This document shows positions 46,863 to 55,405 of a DNA stretch of 64,000 nt, in pieces (positions within the stretch are counted from its first letter, which is position 1; every line of letters begins with the position of its first letter). Under the pieces are notes generated by a model. The model did no database searches, had not been told where the DNA came from, and saw nothing but the letters and a program-made list of their open reading frames with translations. Location: NCBI RefSeq assembly GCF_000729995.1, contig NZ_JNFG01000030.1:1-64000 (forward strand), given 5' to 3'. The stretch is from Caballeronia sordidicola. Its GTDB lineage: Bacteria > Pseudomonadota > Gammaproteobacteria > Burkholderiales > Burkholderiaceae. The translations under genes were made by a program, and so were the position numbers.

Positions 46863-47654
46863 CTACTTGAGACTGCCGGAGAGGAACTGGCGCAGCCGCT
46901 CACTCTTCGGTGCCGTCAGCACATCCGCCGGTGCACCTTCTTCCTCAGTGCGGCCCTGATGCAGGAACATCACATGATTCGATACATTGCGCGCAAAGCC
47001 CATCTCATGCGTGACCACGATCATCGTACGGCCCTCTTCAGCAAGCTTCTGCATCACCTTCAGCACTTCGCCGACCAGTTCCGGGTCTAGCGCCGAAGTC
47101 GGTTCGTCGAACAGCATCACGTCGGGATGCATCGCCAGTGCGCGCGCAATGGCCACGCGCTGCTGCTGCCCGCCAGACATATGCGAAGGATATTGCTTCT
47201 CAATGCGAGGCGCGAGCCCCACTTTCTCGAGGTACATCCGTGCACGCTCTTCCGCCTCTTTCTTCGAGAGACCGAGCACGTGTCGCGGCGCTTCCATCAC
47301 GTTTTCGATAGCGGTCATATGCGACCACAAGTTGAAGTGCTGGAACACCATCGCGAGCTTCGTGCGCACACGCTGCAACTGCTTGCGGTCGGCCACCTCG
47401 TAGTTACCCGCCCGGTCGGCCTTGACGAGCACCGTCTCGCCATCCACCTCGATCTGCCCCGCGTTCGGCCGCTCGAGGAAGTTGATGCAGCGCAAGAACG
47501 TGCTCTTGCCCGATCCACTCGCGCCGATGATGCTGATGACGTCGCCCGCGCGCGCGGAAAGCGACACGCCCTTGAGCACCTCATTGTCGCCGTAGCGCTT
47601 GTGAATGTCTTGCGCGACCAGTTTTGTCGCGGCATCTTTGGCGGTTGGCTCCAA
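46863..47654 (-). CDS. Basic-amino-acid ABC transporter, ATP-binding protein
   Basis: 263 residues, HisP/AotP type. Walker A GASGSGKSTFLRCIN, signature MSGGQQQRVAIARAL, Walker B VMLFDEPTSALDPELVGEVL, H-loop VVTHEMGFA. The start is a TTG at 47654 with GGGAG 6 bases upstream, as no in-frame ATG precedes the conserved region. It follows two permease genes on the same strand. Confidence 0.92.
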   Translation of the reverse strand: MEPTAKDAATKLVAQDIHKRYGDNEVLKGVSLSARAGDVISIIGASGSGKSTFLRCINFLERPNAGQIEVDGETVLVKADRAGNYEVADRKQLQRVRTKLAMVFQHFNLWSHMTAIENVMEAPRHVLGLSKKEAEERARMYLEKVGLAPRIEKQYPSHMSGGQQQRVAIARALAMHPDVMLFDEPTSALDPELVGEVLKVMQKLAEEGRTMIVVTHEMGFARNVSNHVMFLHQGRTEEEGAPADVLTAPKSERLRQFLSGSLK

Positions 47655-47734
47655 CTCATACTCCCGGGGTGGTTGACTGAACTGCGGTTTAAACCAGGGT
47701 GATGCTCTAGCTGCCAGATTCTAAGCGACGACCT

Positions 47735-48448
47735 TCAACGACGGCTCGTGCCCAGATACCCAAGCCAGCGTTTTTCCGCGCGCCGGAATGCGCCGATCAA
47801 CACGAACGACACCGCCAGGTAAATCAGCGCCGCGAGCCCGAACGACTCGAACGATTGATAAGTGGCCGAGTTGGCGTCGCGTGCGACCTTCAGAATATCC
47901 GGTACGGTTGCGGTGAACGCAACCGTGGTGGCGTGCAGCATGAGGATCACTTCGTTACTGTACAGCGGCAGCGCTCGACGCAGCGCCGAAGGCAGGATCA
48001 CGCGCCGGTACACCGTGAAGGTGCTCATGCCATACGCGCGCGCCGCTTCCACTTCGCCATACGGAGTCGAGCGGATCGCACCGGCGAAAATCTCGGTCGT
48101 GTACGCGCAGGTGTTAAGCGCGAAGGCCAGGATCGCGCAGTTGAACCCGCTGCGAAAGAAGGCTTCGAGCAGCGACTGCGAGCGTACGAACTCGAGACCG
48201 TACACGCCGGTGTAGAGCAGCAGCAACTGCACGTAGAGCGGCGTGCCGCGAAACACGTAAGTGTAGAGGCGCACTGGCGTAGAGAGCCAGCGGTTGTTCG
48301 ACACACGGGCCCAGGCAAGCGGAACCGCCGCGATAAACCCAAGCGCAAGCGCGCTCACCAGCAGCCACAAGGTCACCACAAGACCCGAGGCGCGCATGCC
48401 ATCGGAGTAAAGAAACGGGCGCCAGTAATCGGCAAGTATCTGGATCAT
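47735..48448 (-). CDS. Basic-amino-acid ABC transporter, permease (HisM-like)
   Basis: 237 residues, five helices. Family block FRGTPLYVQLLLLYTGVYGL and EAA-type loop EVEAARAYGMSTFTVYRRVI followed by LPSALRRALP. It pairs with the HisQ-like permease encoded 46 bases upstream to form a heterodimeric channel. Confidence 0.92.
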   Translation of the reverse strand: MIQILADYWRPFLYSDGMRASGLVVTLWLLVSALALGFIAAVPLAWARVSNNRWLSTPVRLYTYVFRGTPLYVQLLLLYTGVYGLEFVRSQSLLEAFFRSGFNCAILAFALNTCAYTTEIFAGAIRSTPYGEVEAARAYGMSTFTVYRRVILPSALRRALPLYSNEVILMLHATTVAFTATVPDILKVARDANSATYQSFESFGLAALIYLAVSFVLIGAFRRAEKRWLGYLGTSRR

Positions 48449-48494
48449 GATGGTCGCTTTTCCCTTTTTTGCTGAGAGCTAGCTGAGACGTAGC

Positions 48495-49190
48495 TCAGAG
48501 GTCGGCGTGCCGCACGCCCGTGGAATAGCGTCGTTCGAGATACAGCAGAACGATGTTCGAGACGGTCGTGATGGCGAGATAGGCCGCGGCTGCGACCAGG
48601 ATGAAGAAAAACATCTTGTAGGTGCTTTTGCCGGCGTCTTGCGCGGCCTTGACGATATCGGCGAGACCGATGATCGACACCAGCGCCGTCGCCTTGATCA
48701 TCACTTGCCAGTTGTTGCCGATCCCCGGCAACGCGAAGCGCATCATCTGCGGAAACAGGATGCGCACGAACACCCGCACGCCGCTCATGCCATAGGCGCT
48801 GCCGGCTTCCAGCTGGCCGCGCGGCACCGCGAGAAACGCGCCGCGAAAAGTTTCGGTGAAGTAAGCGCCGTAGATGAAGCCGAGCGTAAGCACGCCGGCC
48901 GTGAAGGGATCGATGTCGAATTGCTCCAGGCCGAACGCATCGGTCAGATTGTTGACCGCGATCTGGATGCTGTAGAAAAGCAGCAGCATCAGGACCAGGT
49001 CGGGCACCGCGCGAATCAGCGTGGTGTAGGCGGTGGCGACGCCGCGCGTGACGCGGTTGCCCGATAGCTTGGCGCTTGCGCCGGCGAGCCCAAGCAGGAT
49101 GGATACCGCGAGCGACAGGACAGCGAGTGCAATCGTCTGTTTCGCGCCCGCCAGCAGCAGTGGACCGTAGCCGTATAGGAACAAGTGCAT
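48495..49190 (-). CDS. Basic-amino-acid ABC transporter, permease (HisQ-like)
   Basis: 231 residues. IRAVPDLVLMLLLFYSIQIA and the EAA loop QLEAGSAYGMSGVRVFVRIL mark a HisQ-type permease. First gene of the five-gene operon. The binding-protein gene is at the far end of the unit instead of the usual front position. Confidence 0.92.
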   Translation of the reverse strand: MHLFLYGYGPLLLAGAKQTIALAVLSLAVSILLGLAGASAKLSGNRVTRGVATAYTTLIRAVPDLVLMLLLFYSIQIAVNNLTDAFGLEQFDIDPFTAGVLTLGFIYGAYFTETFRGAFLAVPRGQLEAGSAYGMSGVRVFVRILFPQMMRFALPGIGNNWQVMIKATALVSIIGLADIVKAAQDAGKSTYKMFFFILVAAAAYLAITTVSNIVLLYLERRYSTGVRHADL

Positions 49191-49640
49191 GTCTCCGTCT
49201 GTTGAAGGGATCGTGTGGACACGCGCCTTATGGCGGCGTCGTTGCCCGGACGACTGACGCGGATAGTCACAGCAGAAAATTAATTGCTCAAACGCGGTGA
49301 GGGTGTTTTATTGCGCCGCAACAAACGCTCCGATCGATGCGGGTTGCAAGCAATGATCCCCGGCGCATGGGCTTCGGTTGCGTTGTGGCTTCCATATGAC
49401 CTGTCGCGCGACGTCGGCCGACGAGCGGAATCCACAGGTTTTGCGTCGCTTTTCCGATAGAAACAAAGCGACTGGAAAAGCGCATTGGCAGGAGCTGGGG
49501 CGTGAAAATCCGCTGGTTCGATCGTGCGCGGATGAAAGCTCGATGGCGCCGGTGCGTCCCTCAATCGAATGGATCAAGGCGCGTGTGCGTTCGGCCATGC
49601 ATCGCCGGTGAAGAAGGGCCGAAAAATCAAAGCGTTCCGT
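49191..49640. other. Intergenic region, no gene seen
   Basis: 450 bases upstream of the amino-acid ABC operon. Open frames are short and composition-driven. It should contain the operon promoter and the ArgR-like operator, but no clear site is visible by eye. Confidence 0.5.
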
Positions 49641-50147
49641 TCAGAGCACATGCAGCAGCCTGAGGCCGTACACGCTATGAAACCAGACATGGTCTACAGC
49701 AAAGGCCGCCGCGATCCATGCTGCGCCGACGATCAACGCATCGCATCGACCGCTGTTCCACCAGTTCAGCGAGTGTCGCGAGACGAGCCAGGGTACGCCG
49801 AGCGGGTTGGGCCAGTCGGCGAAGAGATGCATCATGCCGCCGCAGGCGAAGCCGAAACTGACGGCGGCCCATGGGTGGACGCCGAGGAAGTGGTAAGAAA
49901 CCGCGAGTAGTGCAACCCAGCCAACACCCCAATGCGTAAGCGTGCGGTGCGTGATCCATAACCTTCGCGCCCGCGTCCACCACGCCACTTCGAGCCAGTC
50001 CGGCGCGGTGCCGCCAAACACGCCCGCACAAAAGCTCAGGATCCCCCAGACGTGATACGGACCGGCTGCGCCGGCTTTGCTGACGACCGCAGCTGCAATA
50101 AGACCTGCTGCCCACCCGGTCGCGTGATGCGCGTTGCTCGAAGCCAT
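49641..50147 (-). CDS. YdjM-family membrane-bound metal-dependent hydrolase
   Basis: 168 residues, four or so hydrophobic segments. It begins MASSNAHHATGWAAG and carries APDWLE, THRTLTHWGVG and ADWPNPLGVPW. These His/Asp motifs define the YdjM/DUF457 family (LexA-regulated in E. coli, function unclear). Start ATG 50147 is set by homology because no good ribosome-binding site is visible. A longer frame to 50348 adds an unrelated N-terminus. Confidence 0.75.
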   Translation of the reverse strand: MASSNAHHATGWAAGLIAAAVVSKAGAAGPYHVWGILSFCAGVFGGTAPDWLEVAWWTRARRLWITHRTLTHWGVGWVALLAVSYHFLGVHPWAAVSFGFACGGMMHLFADWPNPLGVPWLVSRHSLNWWNSGRCDALIVGAAWIAAAFAVDHVWFHSVYGLRLLHVL

Positions 50148-50414
50148 GAAGATATGCCGCGTCTGACGAATGAAATGAAGTCGCGCATGTTGACACAATC
50201 GCTGCGTATTGTGCGCATTGATCGGAGGCTGCAGGCACGCTCCAGTGTTCGTGTATGGGTTGATGACGCGCCGGAAGGAGGGCGGAGCGAGCAGCGCCGG
50301 CAAGTCGTTATCGTTCGCCGCTCGCGTCCACGCTCGGTCGCAAGACAACGGGGCAGGCGCGGGGGCAGGCGCGCGATTTGCTGTATGACGATATCGCCAC
50401 CTTCTACCAAGCCC

Positions 50415-50669
50415 ATGTCCCGTTTTGTCCTTACCGCCGTTTCTTTACTTGGAATTCTGCTGAACAGTGCGGCGTTTGCCGCGACCCGCGATGAGCAGAC
50501 CGCAGCCTGCAAAGGCGACGCGCTTCGCTACTGCGCAGCGGAGATTCCGAACGAGCAAAAAATCACCGTCTGCATGAAGGCGCATGTTCAGCAACTCAGC
50601 CCTGAATGCAAGGCAATGTTCAAGCAACCTGCGGCACGCAAACACAAGAAGGTGCTCAAACCCGCATGA
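50415..50669 (+). CDS. Secreted Cys-rich repeat protein (PF00839-like)
   Basis: 84 residues. A signal peptide (MSRFVLTAVSLLGILL, cleavage near AFA) is followed by one CxxD...C...C...C module, ACKGDALRYC and later CMKAHVQQLSPECKAMF, with four cysteines in the pattern of the cysteine-rich repeat first seen in Golgi glycoprotein 1. Widespread as small periplasmic proteins in beta-proteobacteria with unknown role. The tail is Lys-rich. A small membrane protein gene follows after about 13 bases. Confidence 0.75.
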   Translation: MSRFVLTAVSLLGILLNSAAFAATRDEQTAACKGDALRYCAAEIPNEQKITVCMKAHVQQLSPECKAMFKQPAARKHKKVLKPA

Positions 50670-50682
50670 AGAAGGAGCAATG

Positions 50683-50862
50683 ATGCTGACGCAGACGTTC
50701 GAAACGGTTCTTGCGTTGTTATCGCCGGTCTTTATTCACCTGTCGGCGCTGACACCCGTAAGTGTCGCGCACGGGTTTGGATCGATACTGGGGATTTTGG
50801 TCGGCATCGCGATTCCGTTAGGCATGGCGATGACGACCCGCAAGCAGTTCGAAAGGCTTTAA
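50683..50862 (+). CDS. Small membrane protein of unknown function
   Basis: 59 residues: hydrophobic stretches around 5-25 and 32-48, then a basic end TTRKQFERL. AAGGAG (50672-50677) favours ATG 50683 over the adjacent ATG 50680. Lies directly after the Cys-rich protein gene and is likely in its operon. Confidence 0.55.
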   Translation: MLTQTFETVLALLSPVFIHLSALTPVSVAHGFGSILGILVGIAIPLGMAMTTRKQFERL

Positions 50863-50970
50863 AAGCTGACTGGTTGCGGGTCAAGGACCGAGAGGTTCGT
50901 TTGACATTGCCTGTACGATGCACCCGGCACGGGCCTCCGTTTGCCGGACGTTTCCCGGTAACCTTCGAGG

Positions 50971-51006
50971 TGCGCTGACTGCGCTGACTGCGCTGACTGC
51001 GCCGAC
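50971..51006. repeat. Four tandem 9-bp units TGCGCTGAC
   Basis: TGCGCTGAC three times, then TGCGCCGAC, in the leader of the serine hydrolase gene, 42 bases before its start codon. Confidence 0.85.
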
Positions 51007-51047
51007 ACGAGCAGCGCTCGATTTTCATCGATCACCGGGAGAAGGGT

Positions 51048-52112
51048 TTGGATTTTCTACAACGGGAAGTCTTGACTGCAGCGTTGCAGGAGCAGAGCGT
51101 CGCAATGGCCGTCGCAATGGCCGTGTTCGTCACGGGCAAAAACGTGGCGTCCCCTTGGGGTATTGCGACCGGGATGGCGGATGCGTCCACTGGCAGGCCA
51201 CTGACCATCGATACCCCGCTGCGGGTCGCCAGCAATACCAAGACCTTTGTAGCCGCGACGGTGCTGCGCTTGTGGGAGCAGGGAGCGATCGTCCTCGATG
51301 CGCCCATTGCGCCGCTGCTCACGCCAGCGCTTGAGCGCTTGCTGACGTCCCGCGGATACCTCACCGACAAGATCACGGTCCGCCATCTCCTGAGCCATAG
51401 CGCTGGCGTATTCGATCACGCCGACGATCCGCGTTATTTCAAGGCGGTGCTCGCTAACCCGACGCATCACTGGACCCGCGAGGAGCAAGTTGGCCTTTCC
51501 TGCCTCTACGACGGGCCGACCAACGAGCCTGGCCGAGAGTACATCTACTCCGATACCGGATACGTTCTGCTGGGCGACGTCGTCGAGCGCGTGACGCAGG
51601 CGCCGCTGGCGCAGAGCGTCAGGCATCAGTTGCGTTTCGACGAACGTGGGCTCTCATCGACATGGTGGGAGATGGTCGAGTCTCAACCCGCGGGGACGCA
51701 GGCACGCGCGCGCCAATTCCTCGACGATGCGGCCGTAACCGATGTCACCGATGTCAGCGCGACACTCGATCTTTATGGCGGCGGAGGGCTGGTCATGTCG
51801 GTCCGCGATCTTGCTACGTTCCAGCAAGACCTCTTCGAGCACCGCGTATTCGACAATCCCGCCACGCTCGCCGAGATGCTGCGCCAAGGTGACCATGAGG
51901 GCGCTGAAGAATATCGGCTGGGTATGTCGGCGAAGCGCATCGGTGGACGGGAGTGTTTCTCGCACACGGGGTACTGGGGAACCGCGGTTTATTACTCACC
52001 GGATGCAGGAGTATCGATTGCAGGCTTTACCACCCACCGTGCCGGGCGGCCCGCGCTGGTCGCGCTTTTGGAGGGCGCGATGGGGGCGGCTGGGGAAGGG
52101 GCCGACGGCTAA
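51048..52112 (+). CDS. Serine hydrolase, beta-lactamase class C / DD-peptidase fold
   Basis: 354 residues. The three active-site blocks are present: S62-N-T-K65 (SxxK), Y167-S-D (YxN variant) and H306-T-G in place of KTG. Such proteins act as esterases, peptidases or beta-lactamases. Start is TTG 51048 with GGAGAAGG just upstream. The N-terminus lacks a clear signal peptide, so a cytoplasmic enzyme is possible. A 12-bp direct duplication near codon 18-25 gives the repeat AVAMAV. Monocistronic. Confidence 0.8.
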   Translation: MDFLQREVLTAALQEQSVAMAVAMAVFVTGKNVASPWGIATGMADASTGRPLTIDTPLRVASNTKTFVAATVLRLWEQGAIVLDAPIAPLLTPALERLLTSRGYLTDKITVRHLLSHSAGVFDHADDPRYFKAVLANPTHHWTREEQVGLSCLYDGPTNEPGREYIYSDTGYVLLGDVVERVTQAPLAQSVRHQLRFDERGLSSTWWEMVESQPAGTQARARQFLDDAAVTDVTDVSATLDLYGGGGLVMSVRDLATFQQDLFEHRVFDNPATLAEMLRQGDHEGAEEYRLGMSAKRIGGRECFSHTGYWGTAVYYSPDAGVSIAGFTTHRAGRPALVALLEGAMGAAGEGADG

Positions 52113-52304
52113 GTTTAGAAGGGCGGGACAACATGCCGATGAGCATCGATGCGTTGAGTCCTGCTCACGGCGGTGTCGCGACCTTCGGCGCAGACGCTGC
52201 GTCTCGGGCGCCTCACGTGACCCCGCCGCGTGCGTCGTTCGGCGGCCGATGCGCGTGGCCGCTGCCAGTGAACTCGCGGCTTCTGCGTCCTTGGCGAAGG
52301 ACAA

Positions 52305-53207
52305 TCAGGTGCTGATCGGCGCAGCGATTTCACGAAGACTTGCCGTCAACGTCTCAATGATGACTTCCCGTAACCGCGCTGCGGCCGGCTGCAATGATCG
52401 TCCACCGTCATGCAGCGAGACGCTCAATGTAGGGGGCACGACCTCCGGCAATCCCATCGCCTCTCCAACTGTCCTTAAACAACTCGGCAAGCCGACTGTC
52501 GTGCGCAGCGTCACGCCCAGTCCAGCTTCTACAGCAGCCCATAGCCCGTGAAGGCTTGGACTCGTGAATGCGATACGCCAAGGTAGGCCGGCCGCGTCCA
52601 GCGCGGCAAGCGCCCGTTGACGAAAAAAGCACGGGGTCTGGTACATCACGAGGGAGAGGGGCTCGCCGCGTGTCCACAGCCTCTCGAAGGACACGGGTCC
52701 GATCCAGGCCAACGGCAACACGCCCACCTGCTCGGCATCGCCGCGTGTTTCATTGCCAAGCGCAACGACAAGATCCAGTTCGTCCTTATCGATACTCTCC
52801 AGCAGGCGCCGGTTCCGATCGACAACCGCCTCGATCCGGACCGCCGGATGCGCGCGTTTGAAGCGGCCAAGAACCTCTGGCAACCAGGTCTCCGCGAAAT
52901 CGGCGGGAAGACCCACACGCACGACTCCATCGATGGCGAACCCGCGAACTGCTGACACCGCTTCGTCGTTGAGATCCAGAATTCGACGGGCATAGGCAAG
53001 CACCAATTCACCCGCCGTAGTGAGCGCGAGACCACGGCCTTGCTTCTGGAAAAGCGGCTCGCCAACCTGCGCTTCAATCTTGCGAATCTGCTGGCTGATG
53101 GCCGACTGCGAGCGGCCGAGCCGATCCGCCGCCCGATTGAAGCTGCCCAATTCGTGAGCGGTCACCAACGTGCGAAGCACGTCCATATCAAGATTTACGC
53201 GACCCAT
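52305..53207 (-). CDS. LysR-family transcriptional regulator
   Basis: 300 residues. HTH at about 8-66 (TAHELGSFNRAADRLGRSQS) and effector domain from about 90. Divergent from an MFS exporter gene with 101 bases between, so it likely controls that gene. Converges with the serine hydrolase gene. An inverted repeat in the divergent region is a candidate binding site. Confidence 0.9.
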   Translation of the reverse strand: MGRVNLDMDVLRTLVTAHELGSFNRAADRLGRSQSAISQQIRKIEAQVGEPLFQKQGRGLALTTAGELVLAYARRILDLNDEAVSAVRGFAIDGVVRVGLPADFAETWLPEVLGRFKRAHPAVRIEAVVDRNRRLLESIDKDELDLVVALGNETRGDAEQVGVLPLAWIGPVSFERLWTRGEPLSLVMYQTPCFFRQRALAALDAAGLPWRIAFTSPSLHGLWAAVEAGLGVTLRTTVGLPSCLRTVGEAMGLPEVVPPTLSVSLHDGGRSLQPAAARLREVIIETLTASLREIAAPIST

Positions 53208-53230
53208 AGTTCAGTTTTGCGAAAGTATCG

Positions 53231-53256
53231 AATAAGAATTATCGAATTTTCTTATT
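53231..53256. promoter_or_regulatory. Candidate LysR operator
   Basis: AATAAGAA (53231-53238) and TTCTTATT (53249-53256) form an inverted repeat with a 10-base centre in the LysR-MFS gap. The surrounding AT-rich tract also repeats TATCGAAT. Layout suits a LysR tetramer site. Confidence 0.5.
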
Positions 53257-53308
53257 ATTCTAGAGCGCTTAGTGTCTGCACATCGAGATTTCTGCAGGGA
53301 CGGCCCGC

Positions 53309-54598
53309 GTGACACCACAAACCGTACGCCTCTATGGCGTGTCAATCGCCACTGCCAAAATCGGCACGGGCTTCTTCTTCCTGATTAACACCTGGCTTGT
53401 CATCGGCATCACGGGCCGGCCGTCGAGTGCCGCGATCTCGCTTGTGATGACGGTCCTTCCGGGCTTGTTGCTGTCCCCCATCATCGGTCTGGCATTGGAC
53501 CGGTGCCAGCCGGCGCGGCTAGCATGTCAGGCTGACCTTCTTCGCTGGATCGTATTGGTAGGCTACGGCCTGCTGTATGCCACAGGCTGGGCGACGGCTC
53601 CGGCCGCTTACGCGGTCAGCTTTCTTATCGCGCTAGGAAATGAAATCCAGGTCCTGTCGTGGCGGACCGCGGTCGCTCGCGAGGCCTCGCCCGAACAATT
53701 GTTCCGTCTGAACGCGTTGACCGTTGTCACGGGACAGACGGGGCAGATACTGGGGGCTGCCGCGTCCGGTATCGTGCTTGCGGCCATCGGTGCGGCCGCC
53801 ACGGTCTGCGTCGCCAGCACGACGTATCTGCTCGCCGCGCTCTGCGGGTTTGTCGTTGCGCGGCGAATGCGGGTGGTGGAGTTCGGCCCGCGCGCGGCCG
53901 TGAGCGGTGCCAAAAAACATTTGAGCGATTTGCGTGCGGGCATGCGCCATATAAGCGAGCGCCCGGAGATCGCATTTTTCTACGGGCTCATGCTCGCAAA
54001 CATGACGATGATCTTCGGCATCAACGCCATGCTGGCGCCGTTTGTGCGCGAAGAGCTTCGTCTTGGCGCCGACGCTTTCGGCAAGATCGATGCGGGCTAT
54101 GCGCTGGGCGCGATCATCAGCGGCCTGTTTGTTGTTCGGCTTGCGGACCGATTCGGTCGGCGCACCATCCTTGTCCTGGGCTTTCTCGTCGCCGCGTCCA
54201 GTCTGTTCGCCTTTGCGCAATGCGGGGGATTTCTCGCTGCGTTCGTGGCTTATGTCGGACTGGGCGTGAGTTTCCAGAGCAGCGTCATCGCGCTCAGCGC
54301 GGCGCAGCGCGCCACCGATCCGCACTATCAGGGGCGTGTGACCGCGAGCTTCAACGCGCTCAACGGCGCTGCCGGCCTGCTGATTTATGGCGTTGTTGCA
54401 ATCAGTGCCGGACATCATCTGTATCGCCAGCTTTACGTCTGCCAGGCAGCGACGATGCTGATCCTCATTCCGATCGTTGTCATTGCGAGCCGGCGATATC
54501 GGATTAACCGGTTCCTCGCACGGGAGGAACCGGCGCCTTCACAAGATTGCCGACCGACTCAGGCGCCGGCCTGCGAGCGCGCGATCAGCAGCACCTGA
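53309..54598 (+). CDS. MFS exporter (DHA3/EntS-like)
   Basis: 429 residues with 12 helices. It starts with GTG. TWLVIGITGRPSSAAISLVM and LSPIIGLALDRCQPARLA resemble the EntS/macrolide-exporter branch. A second conserved loop is VRLADRFGRRTILVLGF. The substrate is unknown, but an efflux role under the divergent LysR regulator is likely. A lipocalin-like gene follows 36 bases after. Confidence 0.8.
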   Translation: MTPQTVRLYGVSIATAKIGTGFFFLINTWLVIGITGRPSSAAISLVMTVLPGLLLSPIIGLALDRCQPARLACQADLLRWIVLVGYGLLYATGWATAPAAYAVSFLIALGNEIQVLSWRTAVAREASPEQLFRLNALTVVTGQTGQILGAAASGIVLAAIGAAATVCVASTTYLLAALCGFVVARRMRVVEFGPRAAVSGAKKHLSDLRAGMRHISERPEIAFFYGLMLANMTMIFGINAMLAPFVREELRLGADAFGKIDAGYALGAIISGLFVVRLADRFGRRTILVLGFLVAASSLFAFAQCGGFLAAFVAYVGLGVSFQSSVIALSAAQRATDPHYQGRVTASFNALNGAAGLLIYGVVAISAGHHLYRQLYVCQAATMLILIPIVVIASRRYRINRFLAREEPAPSQDCRPTQAPACERAISST

Positions 54599-54634
54599 TC
54601 AATTTAATTCGTAGTTCGAACCAGGCTATAAAAA

Positions 54635-55156
54635 ATGAAATCAAACACCACGCTAAGAGCCGCCTTGATCGGCGCATTGTGCTTGACTGGCGCGTTATTG
54701 GCCGCGCCTGCGAAACCGGCCGACCAAGCTACCGGCGACAGCATGCTGGCGGGGACTTGGTCTCTTGTGGCGGCCGACGTCATCCGACCCGATGGCTCGC
54801 GAGCCCGGGACTACGGCGCCGCTCCAACCGGATCGCTGATGATCGATAGTCAAGGCCGCTACTCGCTGCAGATATTCAAGGCGGAGCGGCCGCGCTTTGC
54901 ATCCGGCAACAAGCCCACCGGCACACCGGCCGAATTCGAAGCGGCAGTGCTCGGCTCCAGCACGCATTTCGGTACGGTCAGTGTCGATCAGGCTGAAAAG
55001 ACGATTACGTTTTCTGTGCAGGGGGCTTCGTTTCCCAACTGGGAAGGAGAGCGCCAGACACGACGTTACGAATTGAAGGGGGATGAACTCAGCTATCGCG
55101 TGGCTGCCCGGCCGGACGGTAACGTCCCGATCTCGGTCTGGAAGCGGATGCGCTAG
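54635..55156 (+). CDS. Exported lipocalin-like domain protein
   Basis: 173 residues. Signal peptide (cleavage near PAKPA) then a lipocalin-like beta-barrel: LAGTWSLVAADVIRPDGSRA and SLMIDSQGRYSLQIFK open it, and RRYELKGDELSYRVA closes it. Family members bind small ligands or act in tailoring; none is assignable here. Same strand as the exporter. Confidence 0.75.
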   Translation: MKSNTTLRAALIGALCLTGALLAAPAKPADQATGDSMLAGTWSLVAADVIRPDGSRARDYGAAPTGSLMIDSQGRYSLQIFKAERPRFASGNKPTGTPAEFEAAVLGSSTHFGTVSVDQAEKTITFSVQGASFPNWEGERQTRRYELKGDELSYRVAARPDGNVPISVWKRMR

Positions 55157-55405
55157 AGGTTGTTTCGATCGAGAGGGGAGACTTGGGCCGGCTTGTCGAA
55201 CATCGGGTTGATTATCGGATGAACGCCGCCGCGCGTCGTCGTAGCGGCAACGACGGCAGTGTCGTTTCGCCACCCCAGGGCAGGGGAGCGAGACGGCAGT
55301 TTCAGCAATGGCGTGCGAGCTCCGCCATCAGTTCCGTCGTTGCCGGAGCAGATTAGCGCGCTTCGCACATCATGTGCGAAGCGCAACCGCATAGTGTGAT
55401 CCGCA

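Noticed and set aside
50052..50414. N-terminal extension of the Cys-rich protein
   Set aside because: It runs antisense through the YdjM-type gene and would bury the obvious signal peptide starting at 50415.
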